64,000 nt of DNA from Polynucleobacter sp. UK-Gri1-W3 (GCF_018881595.1 NZ_JACVQA010000006.1:294261-358260); one strand, 5' to 3'; positions 7,031 to 14,467 are shown, numbered from the stretch's first letter. Numbers and translations: made by a program. The notes: generated from the sequence alone by a model not told the origin.

Positions 7031-7837
7031 ATGGATATTAAGAGTGGCACTGTAATTCATTCGGACTCTCATGCTCCCTGCTCGAACTGTGCCCAACGCA
7101 GTAGGTGTGTGATTAGTGAAATTTCATCGAAAGAGCTAAGTACGCTTTCATCATCGTACATATCGCGAAAATCCCTTCATGAAGGCCAATATCTCTATAG
7201 AAGAGAGGATGCATTTCATGGCGTCTATTCTTTGAGATTTGGTGCCGTTAAAAGCGAATTAGTATTTCGCGATGGCGTACCGCAGGTAACCCATTTTTCT
7301 GTCCCTGGCGAAGTTCTGGGCTTAGATGGTCTGAGCAGTGGGCATTACCAGTTAGATGTTGTATGCCTTAGCTCTGTAGAGGTCTGCTCTATTCCTATAG
7401 CAGACCCTAAGGTGATGATAGAAAGCTATCCTGAATTTATGGGGGAGCTAGCCTCCTCATTGAGTGAATTATTAAATGTTTCATATGCGCATAATTACGA
7501 CCTAATGAACCTTAACTCGCTTGAGCGAGTGGCTGATTTTTTGATTAATTACTCCAACCGACTGAGTACAGTTGGGTTTGACCGTGATAGCTTCGTGTTG
7601 CCAATGTCACGTCCAGATCTGGCAAATTACCTGGGGTTAACAGTTGAAACCCTCAGCAGATCTTTATCTCATTTAGAGAAAATCAATGTTATTAAAGCTA
7701 AAAATCGGGAAATTAAGTTTATTTCTAGGGCGCCTATCTTTGAGATGCTTAATTCAATTACCTTGAGAGAGAGGCATGAGTTGTCCAAAAGCGGATCGCA
7801 TTCATACCCACCTTTTAAGGAAAAGAGAAAGCCATAA
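7031..7837 (+). CDS. fnr: FNR-type oxygen-sensing transcription regulator
   Basis: 268 residues of the Crp/FNR family. N-terminal cysteines C17, C20 and C26 have exactly the C-x2-C-x5-C spacing of E. coli FNR, and C119 (VEVCSIP) matches its fourth ligand, so it should hold an oxygen-labile [4Fe-4S] cluster. After the cyclic-nucleotide-type beta-roll and dimer helix, the DNA-reading helix TVETLSR carries the E-S-R triplet that reads TTGAT-N4-ATCAA. Five perfect copies of that site lie within 8.2 kb downstream. It is probably a local, island-encoded FNR; the host may have another. No FNR box is present in its own promoter. Confidence 0.9.
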   Translation: MDIKSGTVIHSDSHAPCSNCAQRSRCVISEISSKELSTLSSSYISRKSLHEGQYLYRREDAFHGVYSLRFGAVKSELVFRDGVPQVTHFSVPGEVLGLDGLSSGHYQLDVVCLSSVEVCSIPIADPKVMIESYPEFMGELASSLSELLNVSYAHNYDLMNLNSLERVADFLINYSNRLSTVGFDRDSFVLPMSRPDLANYLGLTVETLSRSLSHLEKINVIKAKNREIKFISRAPIFEMLNSITLRERHELSKSGSHSYPPFKEKRKP

Positions 7838-7924
7838 ACAGCTGTTAAAACTACTTACGGTTCCCATATGTCCAGGCCCCAGCTAGAGTGGATCCTGAAC
7901 CTTCGATATATGTATACGGATTAA

Positions 7925-8092
7925 TCAGCTTGCGATATCTCGATGTCGAAAATGGCTTTGCAATATCTTCTCTCGAAAGACTAAGTCTTCAAAAATAAGT
8001 TTTTCTAAAGCATCGGCATGCTTTTTAGATTCCTCACTAGACTGCGCGGTTAGCCAGTCATATGCATCAATAATGCTCTTCATGTTAATCAT
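7925..8092 (-). CDS. Small hypothetical protein
   Basis: 55 residues, charged and mainly helical (MINMKSIIDAYDWLTAQSSE onward). I chose the ATG at 8092 because AAGGAG lies seven bases upstream; reading further upstream would run into a tRNA-like sequence. No recognised family. It stands alone between the regulator and the tRNA-like pseudogene. Confidence 0.5.
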   Translation of the reverse strand: MINMKSIIDAYDWLTAQSSEESKKHADALEKLIFEDLVFREKILQSHFRHRDIAS

Positions 8093-8137
8093 CTTTACTC
8101 TCCTTAATTTCATTACAAATGGCTTTGTTGCAGGATT

Positions 8138-8209
8138 GATGGGTGAAGGGAATTGAACCCTTGTTGCGTCTCTTCTGAGGTTGCTGTTCTGCCATTGAAC
8201 TACACCCAC
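8138..8209 (-). pseudogene. tRNA-like pseudogene with glycine-type body
   Basis: 72 bases fold like a tRNA except in the middle. A 7-pair acceptor stem (GTGGGTG/CACCCAT, one G-U), D arm (GTTC-AATGGCA-GAAC) and T arm (AAGGG-TTCAATT-CCCTT) are intact and resemble bacterial tRNA-Gly. The anticodon stem (GCAAC versus GAGAC) does not pair, although a CTCAGAA loop would give anticodon CAG. No CCA is encoded. It is probably a decayed or chimeric tRNA gene rather than a working one. Confidence 0.5.
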
Positions 8210-8336
8210 CTCAGAGGGCGTGGTCTAGATGTTTTTACCGCGCTAGTAAAAAGATTTCGATTTATCTCCTCCCTCATAAATCGAACTACACACCACTAAC
8301 TACAGTCTCTTTATAAATAAGGGTTGAAATTCATTT

Positions 8337-8350
8337 TTGATCTGTATCAA
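8337..8350. promoter_or_regulatory. FNR box 1 (TTGATCTGTATCAA)
   Basis: Perfect TTGAT-N4-ATCAA site, 88 bases upstream of FNR box 2. Too far from the stress-protein gene for direct contact as a class II site; it may be an auxiliary site or serve another start. Confidence 0.75.
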
Positions 8351-8424
8351 TTTTTAATAAAAATTTGTACAACAAGCCTCATATGGGGTACTTATTGATT
8401 GGGGATACATATTTCTTCAAAATT

Positions 8425-8438
8425 TTGATGTATATCAA
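8425..8438. promoter_or_regulatory. FNR box 2 (TTGATGTATATCAA) and -10 of the usp operon
   Basis: Perfect FNR site. A -10-like TATAGA at 8459-8464 puts the predicted start of transcription near 8471, about 40 bases from the centre of the box, the geometry of class II FNR activation. The universal stress protein gene begins at 8513. Confidence 0.8.
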
Positions 8439-8512
8439 ACATGAAGGCATTGATCGCTATAGATTTAAAGCGTGGAATGTAATGTCATGGCGATACAGCA
8501 AAGGCGGTCGAA

Positions 8513-8965
8513 ATGTTTAAAAAGATATTAGTACCACTAGATAGTAGTGAAACCAGCAAATTGGCTCTAAAGGAATCAATTAAGTTTGCCAAGGAGTGGG
8601 GGTCATCTTTACGGGTTGTTTACGTCATGGACGTCTTTAATATTTATTCTGAAGCCGAGTACATCAGCTATGGTGATATGCAAAAGTCTCTACAGCATGA
8701 GGGGGAGAAGGTTTTTGAAGGGGCTAAAAAAATCCTCAAGTCATCGGGAGTCTTATTTGGCCAACACCCTATAAAAACAAGCGTCAGGAACCCAAGGATT
8801 GCGGAAGCCATTTCTGCTGAAACTGATAAATGGAGAGCAGACCTCATTGTTGTTGGAACTCATGGCAGACGAGGATTTAGTCGATTTTTGCTAGGAAGTG
8901 TCGCTGAGTCAATTGTGAGGGTGGCGGCCAAGCCTGTCTTATTGATACGCGGTAAAGCTAATTAA
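8513..8965 (+). CDS. Universal stress protein (UspA family), ATP-binding type
   Basis: 150 residues, a single Usp domain. The ATP-binding loop is complete: G115-x2-G118-x9-G128-S129 in GTHGRRGFSRFLLGS. The start MFKKILVPLDSS is canonical. Usp proteins bind ATP and support survival during starvation or oxygen limitation. Two perfect FNR boxes lie upstream, one at activating distance, so it should be induced when oxygen falls. It heads a probable operon with the next three small genes. Confidence 0.9.
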   Translation: MFKKILVPLDSSETSKLALKESIKFAKEWGSSLRVVYVMDVFNIYSEAEYISYGDMQKSLQHEGEKVFEGAKKILKSSGVLFGQHPIKTSVRNPRIAEAISAETDKWRADLIVVGTHGRRGFSRFLLGSVAESIVRVAAKPVLLIRGKAN

Positions 8966-8987
8966 AAAACTATTTAAGGAGAGTGAT

Positions 8988-9113
8988 ATGTATCAAATGA
9001 TGGATGGATCTATGGCGGGTGGTATGTGTATATTTGGCTTATTGTTTCTGATTGCCCTTGTTCTTTCGATTGCGGCTCTATGTAAGTATCTATTTTTCTC
9101 AAAGACTTCATGA
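8988..9113 (+). CDS. 41-residue single-helix membrane protein
   Basis: Starts MYQMMDGSMAGGMCIFG, continues with one hydrophobic helix and ends KYLFFSKTS. A strong Shine-Dalgarno (AAGGAG) lies eight bases upstream, which supports translation. It follows the FNR-controlled usp gene by 22 bases on the same strand. The methionine-rich start followed by a membrane helix might bind copper, but this is speculative. Confidence 0.65.
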   Translation: MYQMMDGSMAGGMCIFGLLFLIALVLSIAALCKYLFFSKTS

Positions 9114-9161
9114 TGGATCTGGGGGTCTAGTTTTTTATGCGTGTTTCCTTAAGGGGTAATA

Positions 9162-9386
9162 ATGGGTCAAATTAATTTAAATGTTCAGGGCATTTCATCT
9201 GCATCAAGCATTGAGGTTATTAAGAAGGCGCTAAAGGGGCTAAAGGATACCAATCATATCCATGTGGACTGGGAGTCTGGGAGGGTTCAAGTTACCCGTC
9301 CTTTTAGACAGTCGGACGATATTATTCACGCCTTAAATGCAGCAGGGTATAAAGCAAGTCTCGATTTGGATGAACAAAATCCCTAG
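9162..9386 (+). CDS. HMA-like small protein without metal-binding cysteines
   Basis: 74 residues with the ferredoxin-like fold pattern of heavy-metal-associated (CopZ-type) domains: INLNVQGISSASSIEVIKKA, VDWESGRVQV and the typical ending IHALNAAGYKASL. Where copper chaperones have MxCxxC, this protein has ISSASS, so classical metal binding is excluded. It may be a regulatory or protein-interaction version. Third gene of the FNR-controlled usp operon. Confidence 0.7.
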   Translation: MGQINLNVQGISSASSIEVIKKALKGLKDTNHIHVDWESGRVQVTRPFRQSDDIIHALNAAGYKASLDLDEQNP

Positions 9387-9401
9387 AACAATAACAAAGT
9401 T

Positions 9402-9845
9402 ATGAAAACCATATTGCATTCCAGTGCCGGAATATTTTCTATGTTCTTCCTATTTGTATTTTTTACCGCCACCCTTGTTTCTGAATACTTCTACTCCCCG
9501 CAAGATGTTATTACGGTACAGCAAGCTATTCTCCAGGCAATGTTAGCTTATCTATTCTTAATTTTGATTGCTGGTGCTATAGGACTTTCATTGAGCAAAG
9601 AACGAAAGGGTAGACTTGTTGATGTAAAAAAGAAGCGCATGCTAGCAATTATATTTTTTAGTGTGGGCGTGCTATTGCCCGTTGTGTATCTATTGGCAGG
9701 GCAAACCCTTGAGAGTGATCGGGGTATATTTTTCTTCTACTTGGAGGGTATTGAATTAGGGGTCTGCGCTCTAATAATGGTGCTCCTAGGGCTAAATGCG
9801 AGGGATGGGGCCAAGCTAACTGCTAATGGACCAACGACCTCCTAG
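9402..9845 (+). CDS. Four-helix membrane protein of unknown function
   Basis: 147 residues with four hydrophobic segments (about 8-28, 42-66, 78-100, 108-132) and a basic cytoplasmic loop between the second and third (LSKERKGRLVDVKKKR). No recognised family. It follows the HMA-like gene by 15 bases and is probably the last gene of the FNR-controlled operon. Confidence 0.65.
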   Translation: MKTILHSSAGIFSMFFLFVFFTATLVSEYFYSPQDVITVQQAILQAMLAYLFLILIAGAIGLSLSKERKGRLVDVKKKRMLAIIFFSVGVLLPVVYLLAGQTLESDRGIFFFYLEGIELGVCALIMVLLGLNARDGAKLTANGPTTS

Positions 9846-9862
9846 GGTGCTCCAAGGCCGAG

Positions 9863-10393
9863 CTACTTAATATATTGCAATACTTTCTTGAGGTGAGAAT
9901 TGGTAGAGCTCCTCAGCCATTCAAAGGTAATCATCTCAACAGTTGCAATATTGACACCATAACTGCGCATGCGACTGACGGCATAATCAACTTGTATTGG
10001 GTCTCTAGAGCCTATGCAATCTACAGCAACAGTTACCTCAATATGATTTTCTAATAAACCAAAAGCGGTCTGAAGAATGCATATATGCGCCTCGCAGCCA
10101 ACCAATATTAAATGTTTGCGATCATTGGGTATGCGCTCTAACAAGCCATCCTTACAAGCATCAAAATGGTGTTTTACTAGGGTGTGACTACAAAATGACC
10201 GAACTGAATCAAAATTGACTCCTAGGGCTTGTGGATTTTGTTCTGTACATACGATGGGAATGCCCATAATTTTGGCAATGTTAACCAAGCGTACGCATTG
10301 AGCCATCATCATCTCGCTGTTGGCTATCACAGGAACAAGGCGCATCTGAGAGTCAATCACAACCAATGTGGAATTTTGGGCTGAAATTAGCAT
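9863..10393 (-). CDS. Isochorismatase-family cysteine hydrolase (YcaC-like)
   Basis: 176 residues. The catalytic Asp-Lys-Cys triad is visible: D14 (VVIDSQ), K74 (TLVKHHFDAC) and C105 (GCEAHICILQT). The family includes nicotinamidase-like and YcaC-like amide hydrolases; length and motif fit the YcaC branch. The substrate cannot be inferred. It stands on the minus strand, convergent with the usp operon, and is followed upstream by a SemiSWEET-like gene. Confidence 0.8.
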   Translation of the reverse strand: MLISAQNSTLVVIDSQMRLVPVIANSEMMMAQCVRLVNIAKIMGIPIVCTEQNPQALGVNFDSVRSFCSHTLVKHHFDACKDGLLERIPNDRKHLILVGCEAHICILQTAFGLLENHIEVTVAVDCIGSRDPIQVDYAVSRMRSYGVNIATVEMITFEWLRSSTNSHLKKVLQYIK

Positions 10394-10430
10394 GATGGAT
10401 TCCTAGCTGAGGGATGATGCGAGTAAGGAG

Positions 10431-10709
10431 TTATTCACTTGTATAAGATGCGCGCAATTTTAAAAATAGGATGCTCCCAGCAAGCAGCAAGCTCAGTGAA
10501 TTAGACAAAATCAGTGGCCATTTACCAATCAAAATGCCATATATGAGCCAAGTTGCTGCGCCCGCAGTAAAAAGTATGTAGACAAAAATCGAAATACAGA
10601 GGAAATTTCCGCTTTTCCATATTTGGATGGCCTGGGGTATTAAAGCTACCCCAGTTAGAGTAGCAGCTAGAAAGCCAATCCACTCAATGATTTGCGGTGA
10701 AATAGACAT
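10431..10709 (-). CDS. SemiSWEET/PQ-loop sugar-transporter-like protein
   Basis: 92 residues with three membrane helices and the PQ motif at the end of the first (TGVALIPQAIQIWKSGN), as in bacterial SemiSWEET half-transporters that dimerise to move sugars. The full family length is present. It sits between the isochorismatase-like and thioredoxin genes on the same strand. Confidence 0.85.
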   Translation of the reverse strand: MSISPQIIEWIGFLAATLTGVALIPQAIQIWKSGNFLCISIFVYILFTAGAATWLIYGILIGKWPLILSNSLSLLLAGSILFLKLRASYTSE

Positions 10710-10739
10710 ATTGATTATTGCAATATTGTTATGTCAAGA

Positions 10740-11162
10740 CTAACTGGCTCCGCCATCAATAAATTGATTCAATTGAGCTCCCTGTAGAGCCCCGCTAACC
10801 CTATTTACTTCTTGTCCATTTTTAAATAGCACTAGGGTAGGAATTGACCTTATATTAAATTTGGCGCCTACGGTTGGATATTGCTCGGTGTCAATTTTGA
10901 CGTGAATGACCCTATTGGACCGAGTGATAGCGCTTGCCTGAAAGGTTGGGGCGAACATTTTGCAGGGTCCGCACCATGGAGCCCAAAAGTCCACTATTAC
11001 TGGAAGACTAGAGTCTTTGACTAACTCCTCAAAGGCCAGCTCATTTGGCGTAATGGGTAAAGACAGCAAATCTTGCTTGCAGGCCCCACAAGTTGGTCTG
11101 CTAGAAATTTTCTCTACAGGGACGCGATTTCCTTTGTTGCAGTGGGGGCATGAAAAAATCAT
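10740..11162 (-). CDS. trxC: Thioredoxin 2
   Basis: 140 residues with the two features of thioredoxin 2: an N-terminal zinc finger (C5-x2-C8 and C25-x2-C28) and the redox active site WCGPC at 63-67. It reduces disulfides in the cytoplasm under oxidative stress. It lies just upstream of the SemiSWEET gene and downstream of ohr on the same strand, in a group of antioxidant genes. Confidence 0.95.
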   Translation of the reverse strand: MIFSCPHCNKGNRVPVEKISSRPTCGACKQDLLSLPITPNELAFEELVKDSSLPVIVDFWAPWCGPCKMFAPTFQASAITRSNRVIHVKIDTEQYPTVGAKFNIRSIPTLVLFKNGQEVNRVSGALQGAQLNQFIDGGAS

Positions 11163-11199
11163 TTAATGACTCCTTAATTCTTTATATTTCCATGGATCT

Positions 11200-11628
11200 T
11201 TAAACCAATACCAGCTCAATAGGAATATTTCCTCTGGTAGCATTTGAGTAAGGACAAACTTTATGGGCTTCATCAATTAGATTTTGTGCAATATCCTTTG
11301 GTACACCAGGCAATGAGATATTTAACTTCACAGCAATGCCAAATCCTAAGGGTGTTGGCCCAATATCAACGCTTGCATCGATAGCGGTATCTGCGGGCAC
11401 TTCAATTTTCATGGGGCCCGCCACAAAACGCATGGCACCCAAAAAACACGCTGAATAACCAACTGCAAATAACTGCTCAGGGTTGGTGCCAGCGCCAGAA
11501 CCGCTCATCTCCTTAGGGGGCGTTAAAGAAACATCCACATGGCCGTCATCTGTGCGGGAGTGACCCTCTCTGCCACCAGTGGTGTGGGCGTGAGCGGTAT
11601 AAAGTACTTTATCTAGTTTGGTAAGCAT
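11200..11628 (-). CDS. ohr: Organic hydroperoxide resistance protein Ohr
   Basis: 142 residues of the OsmC/Ohr family. The two catalytic cysteines are C61 (YSACFLGA) and C125 (VCPYSNATRGN), and the N-terminal YTAHAHTTGGREG is typical of Ohr. It reduces organic peroxides using lipoylated partners. No OhrR repressor gene is adjacent. Same strand as trxC. Confidence 0.95.
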   Translation of the reverse strand: MLTKLDKVLYTAHAHTTGGREGHSRTDDGHVDVSLTPPKEMSGSGAGTNPEQLFAVGYSACFLGAMRFVAGPMKIEVPADTAIDASVDIGPTPLGFGIAVKLNISLPGVPKDIAQNLIDEAHKVCPYSNATRGNIPIELVLV

Positions 11629-11663
11629 ATAAATCTCCAGTGTAAATTCATCATGTAAGACGC

Positions 11664-11894
11664 TTATCTCAACAGGGTGTTGAGTAAGTCAACGGTTTCA
11701 GACCAATCGGCATTTTTCATACACTCATCTTTCAGAAATGTAGATTGACTGTTACTTCAGAATGGTGCTTCTGATAAAAGAATGCTATTAGCTAAAGGTG
11801 AGTGAGCTCCAATAAATTCATTAATCGAAAAAATATCTGATGCCAGTCCCAATTGGCTGAATAATTCTTTAAGGGGGTGGTTGGGTGATTCCAT
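11664..11894 (-). pseudogene. DUF2789-like gene interrupted by an in-frame TGA
   Basis: Reading the minus strand from ATG 11892-11894 gives a protein collinear with the intact DUF2789-like gene at 16224-16463 (here LKELFSQLGLASD, there LKDLFKQLGLPNK). The frame stays open to a TAA at 11664-11666 except for one TGA after about 45 codons (TTC TGA AGT), where the paralogue has tryptophan (WWSPNQ). A single TGG-to-TGA change would explain it. No ribosomal rescue signal is seen, so it is probably inactivated. Confidence 0.7.
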
Positions 11895-11979
11895 AGAATT
11901 TTCTCCTTATAGAGAATATGCTTCATGTATACGCTCAAAAATTAGCAATAGCAATTGGTTTTTAAATAGGGGATTGGAT

Positions 11980-12471
11980 TTGTACAGGTATCACATGAAG
12001 ACAACTTGGGAGTTTGCCGCACCCTTGCAAGATGTCTATGAGTTAATTTCTGATACTTCAAGTTGGAGTAGATGGTGGCCCGATCTAGAGCAATCATATT
12101 TAGTAAGTGCAGATAGAAATGATGGTATTAATAGTGTTTGGCATTATGTATGGAGCACATATTATTTTTGTAAATTAGAGTTTGACATGAGGGTCGTTGA
12201 GATTCATGATCTTAAAAAGATTGTGGCGTTTGCCACTAAAGATCTAGAAGGCACGGGATCTTGGGAATTTTCTACCTTAGGTCCTAGTACTGTTGTTATA
12301 TATGAGTGGGATGTCATAGCTAATCGATGGTGGATGAGATTACTGGCGCCATTAATTCATCGGGTGTTTGAGGAAAATCATGAAGCAATCATGCAGCGAG
12401 GAGGTAGGGGCCTTGCTAGGTGGCTTAGAGTGCGATTGGTTCGACCAAAAACGGTAAATACAAAGGGCTGA
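11980..12471 (+). CDS. SRPBCC-family lipid/polyketide-binding protein
   Basis: About 163 residues forming a START/SRPBCC-type fold: KTTWEFAAPLQDVYELISD, WSRWWPDLE and TGSWEFSTLGPSTVV. These proteins bind hydrophobic ligands; function unknown. The start is unclear: TTG at 11980 follows an AGGGGATT and gives a full first strand; ATG at 11995 is the first methionine. The frame is open further upstream, but that part overlaps the DUF2789 remnant and has no family similarity. Confidence 0.65.
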   Translation: MYRYHMKTTWEFAAPLQDVYELISDTSSWSRWWPDLEQSYLVSADRNDGINSVWHYVWSTYYFCKLEFDMRVVEIHDLKKIVAFATKDLEGTGSWEFSTLGPSTVVIYEWDVIANRWWMRLLAPLIHRVFEENHEAIMQRGGRGLARWLRVRLVRPKTVNTKG

Positions 12472-12485
12472 GAATTCATATTCTT

Positions 12486-12692
12486 TTACTCTCTGACTTT
12501 GGCTATTAAATTATTAGGATCGCCACGTCCTTCTTCTGCAGCCAATCGCAATGCCTCATACTCAAATGCTCTGAGATCTACTTCATCTTGGTTTAAGTCA
12601 ATCGGGTTAACATCCCCCTCTATAGAGATGATGTAAATCCAAACAATTTCTGGAGACCAGCCACTCGTAAAAACATCGACAATCCGTTTCAT
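12486..12692 (-). CDS. Small acidic hypothetical protein
   Basis: 68 residues (MKRIVDVFTSGWSPEIVWIY at the start, a charged acidic helical end). No recognised family. It follows the YceI gene by 30 bases on the same strand, so it is probably the last gene of the operon that begins behind FNR box 3. Confidence 0.5.
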   Translation of the reverse strand: MKRIVDVFTSGWSPEIVWIYIISIEGDVNPIDLNQDEVDLRAFEYEALRLAAEEGRGDPNNLIAKVRE

Positions 12693-12722
12693 TAGATATC
12701 TCTCTGTCTAAGTTCAAATTCT

Positions 12723-13247
12723 TTACTTTTCAACCTTCGATGCCTCAATTGCAACTTTAATCACAACCTCATCGGTAATTTGAGGTGTGAATTTACCCAT
12801 GTTGAAGTCTGATCTCTTGACGACTGCTACGGCATTTGCGCCAAAGTGTTCTTGGCCACTAACGGGGTGCTTTCCATATTCAAAATGAATAACCTCTAGA
12901 GTGATGAGTTCGCAGATATCCTTTATTGTCAATACGCCATGCACTGCAGTGACCTTTGAGCCCTCAAATTCGACCCTATCAGACACAAAAGTGGTCTTTG
13001 GGTATTGAGCGGTATTAAAAAATTCAGTGCCTTGGATATGCGAGTTAAATAGCTCCGAACCAGTACTAACCGACTTGGTATCAATATCAATCTTTACTGA
13101 GCCAGTTCGTGATTTCATATTTAGCTTAATTTCTCCGCTTATCTTGTCAAATCTACTGATCTGCCTTGAAAATCCGAAATGACAGTATTCAAAGTAGACA
13201 AAAGTGTGACCTGAATCCAAGATATAGAGCTGTTCAGTTTTTGGCAT
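12723..13247 (-). CDS. YceI-family lipocalin-like protein, cytoplasmic version
   Basis: 174 residues of YceI type: the start LYILDSGHTFVYFEYCHFGF, the conserved region VSTGSELFNSHIQGTEFF and the end FNMGKFTPQITDEV. YceI proteins bind isoprenoid-like lipids. Most are periplasmic, but no signal peptide is present here. It lies 30 bases behind the small gene that starts at FNR box 3 and should share its transcript. Confidence 0.85.
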   Translation of the reverse strand: MPKTEQLYILDSGHTFVYFEYCHFGFSRQISRFDKISGEIKLNMKSRTGSVKIDIDTKSVSTGSELFNSHIQGTEFFNTAQYPKTTFVSDRVEFEGSKVTAVHGVLTIKDICELITLEVIHFEYGKHPVSGQEHFGANAVAVVKRSDFNMGKFTPQITDEVVIKVAIEASKVEK

Positions 13248-13277
13248 ACATCCCCCTAGATAGATATTGGTTCGACC

Positions 13278-13496
13278 CTAAATTGCAATAACCACTAAAA
13301 CGCCCATAGCAACTTTTTCCTCAAACTGGGCTAACTTGAGATAGCTGGCATCGCCGGTACTTTTGAGGATTGAAAGCCCTTCATTTGGGTCGAACCTTGC
13401 TAGGTAATCGCCTGGGGTAATCGGAGAAAACCCACTATCAGAGCCATCAATTGCATGTCTGCGACCTAGAAATCCCTTATTCACATGTACTTGCAT
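13278..13496 (-). CDS. Small protein, first gene of the FNR-box-3 operon
   Basis: 72 residues (MQVHVNKGFLGRRHAIDGSD onward), with a hydrophobic C-terminal end (VAMGVLVVIAI). I chose the ATG at 13496 because AAGGGGG precedes it by a few bases; the open frame continues upstream through FNR box 3 but only with a TTG start and no ribosome binding site. FNR box 3 is centred about 70 bases upstream of this ATG. Family not recognised. Confidence 0.6.
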   Translation of the reverse strand: MQVHVNKGFLGRRHAIDGSDSGFSPITPGDYLARFDPNEGLSILKSTGDASYLKLAQFEEKVAMGVLVVIAI

Positions 13497-13559
13497 TGCA
13501 ATCCCCCTTACTAATTCAAATTGAATGAAGTAATCATCTCTTTTGTCGCCAATTGTTTC

Positions 13560-13573
13560 TTGATATGTATCAA
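13560..13573. promoter_or_regulatory. FNR box 3 (TTGATATGTATCAA)
   Basis: Perfect FNR site in the divergent region between 13278-13496 (minus) and 13708-14061 (plus). It is 52 bases from FNR box 4. It is placed for activation of the leftward operon (small protein, YceI, small protein). Confidence 0.8.
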
Positions 13574-13611
13574 AAAATTTCAAAAATTATTGAAAAGATT
13601 TTTGGTTAATT

Positions 13612-13625
13612 TTGATACGTATCAA
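13612..13625. promoter_or_regulatory. FNR box 4 (TTGATACGTATCAA)
   Basis: Perfect and fully palindromic FNR site. A weak -10 (TATTGT, about 13647-13652) is at class II distance for the rightward gene pair starting at 13708. The TTG of the box could be mistaken for a start codon of that gene. Confidence 0.8.
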
Positions 13626-13707
13626 AAAAGATATTCCCTTGCGTTTTATTGTGGTTCATACACCAGTTGATGTTATTGAATTTCTATCTAAAAGTAAGGA
13701 GAAGTTG

Positions 13708-14061
13708 ATGAAAACAATCATTCGATCAGTAATAGCGATCGCTATTGGATTCTCAATTGGCACTTCATATGCCGCTGATACTGGATCCATAAGCATCATC
13801 ACCCCTTCGGATGGGGCTGTAGTGCAAGGTAGTGCAATCTCAAAATTAATCTATCGGGTTAAATTGGGTCCACAGGGAAATCATCTGCATGTCTACGTCG
13901 ATGATCAAAAACCAATAGTTGATAGAGAGGTAACTGGCTGTCCATGCGCCGTTGATTTGCCTCCGCTCTCGCCCGGTAAGCACGTAATCATCGTCAAGGC
14001 AGCCCGTGCCGATCACAGCCTCACTGGATTGCAATCATCAACTGTATTTATTACCAGATAA
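13708..14061 (+). CDS. Periplasmic protein with Ig-like/DUF4399-like fold
   Basis: 117 residues. A signal peptide (MKTIIRSVIAIAIGFSIGTSYA) is followed by a small beta domain: SIITPSDGAVVQGSAIS, NHLHVYVDDQKPI, LPPLSPGKHVIIVKAARADH. The last His-rich strands resemble DUF4399-type or copper-resistance-like periplasmic domains; a CPC pair is also present. I chose the ATG at 13708 because AAGGAGAAG precedes it and because it yields a complete signal peptide. Behind FNR box 4 and just before a membrane protein gene. Confidence 0.7.
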   Translation: MKTIIRSVIAIAIGFSIGTSYAADTGSISIITPSDGAVVQGSAISKLIYRVKLGPQGNHLHVYVDDQKPIVDREVTGCPCAVDLPPLSPGKHVIIVKAARADHSLTGLQSSTVFITR

Positions 14062-14065
14062 AGAT

Positions 14066-14467
14066 ATGCAAAACTTACTCTACGCCCTCATTCAAAGCGT
14101 TCACAATTTGCTCGCCGTTCTTATAGTTGGGGTGGGTGCGTATGGTTTATTTTTTGCACTCAATCCAACTAAGAGGGCGTTAGCTACAGTCCAGTCATTT
14201 GCATGGGCTCTGCAGGGTGTTACCGGCGGGGCATTCGGGTTTACTACTTATCACTACTTCCATCAGCTTCCTGACATTCATGGGGTGGCGATTACTGCAC
14301 TTATGATAAAGATCGCCTGTGTGGTTCCGGGATTTTCATTTGCCGCAACCTACGTATTATTTGGCCCGCAGTTTTCAAAGGTCATAGATAGGATATTTTG
14401 GTGGCCCATGTTCCTGTTTGGCGTTCTTGCATTAAGTTCTGCTGCATTCCTAAGATGGTTTTCATAA
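14066..14467 (+). CDS. Four-helix membrane protein with conserved-looking histidines
   Basis: 133 residues with four membrane helices. Histidines in SVHNLLAV and in YHYFHQLPDIHG would lie near the membrane surface and could hold a metal or haem, but no known family is recognised. The start at 14066 lies four bases after the stop of the periplasmic gene, so the two are translated together and may work as a pair under FNR control. Confidence 0.65.
   Translation: MQNLLYALIQSVHNLLAVLIVGVGAYGLFFALNPTKRALATVQSFAWALQGVTGGAFGFTTYHYFHQLPDIHGVAITALMIKIACVVPGFSFAATYVLFGPQFSKVIDRIFWWPMFLFGVLALSSAAFLRWFS

Noticed and set aside
8093..8209. N-terminal extension of the small protein at 7925-8092
   Set aside because: The extension is a translation of the tRNA-like sequence; a good ribosome site supports the start at 8092.
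13612..13707. Extended N terminus of the periplasmic protein from a TTG
   Set aside because: The TTG is part of FNR box 4; the ATG at 13708 has a ribosome site and begins a signal peptide.
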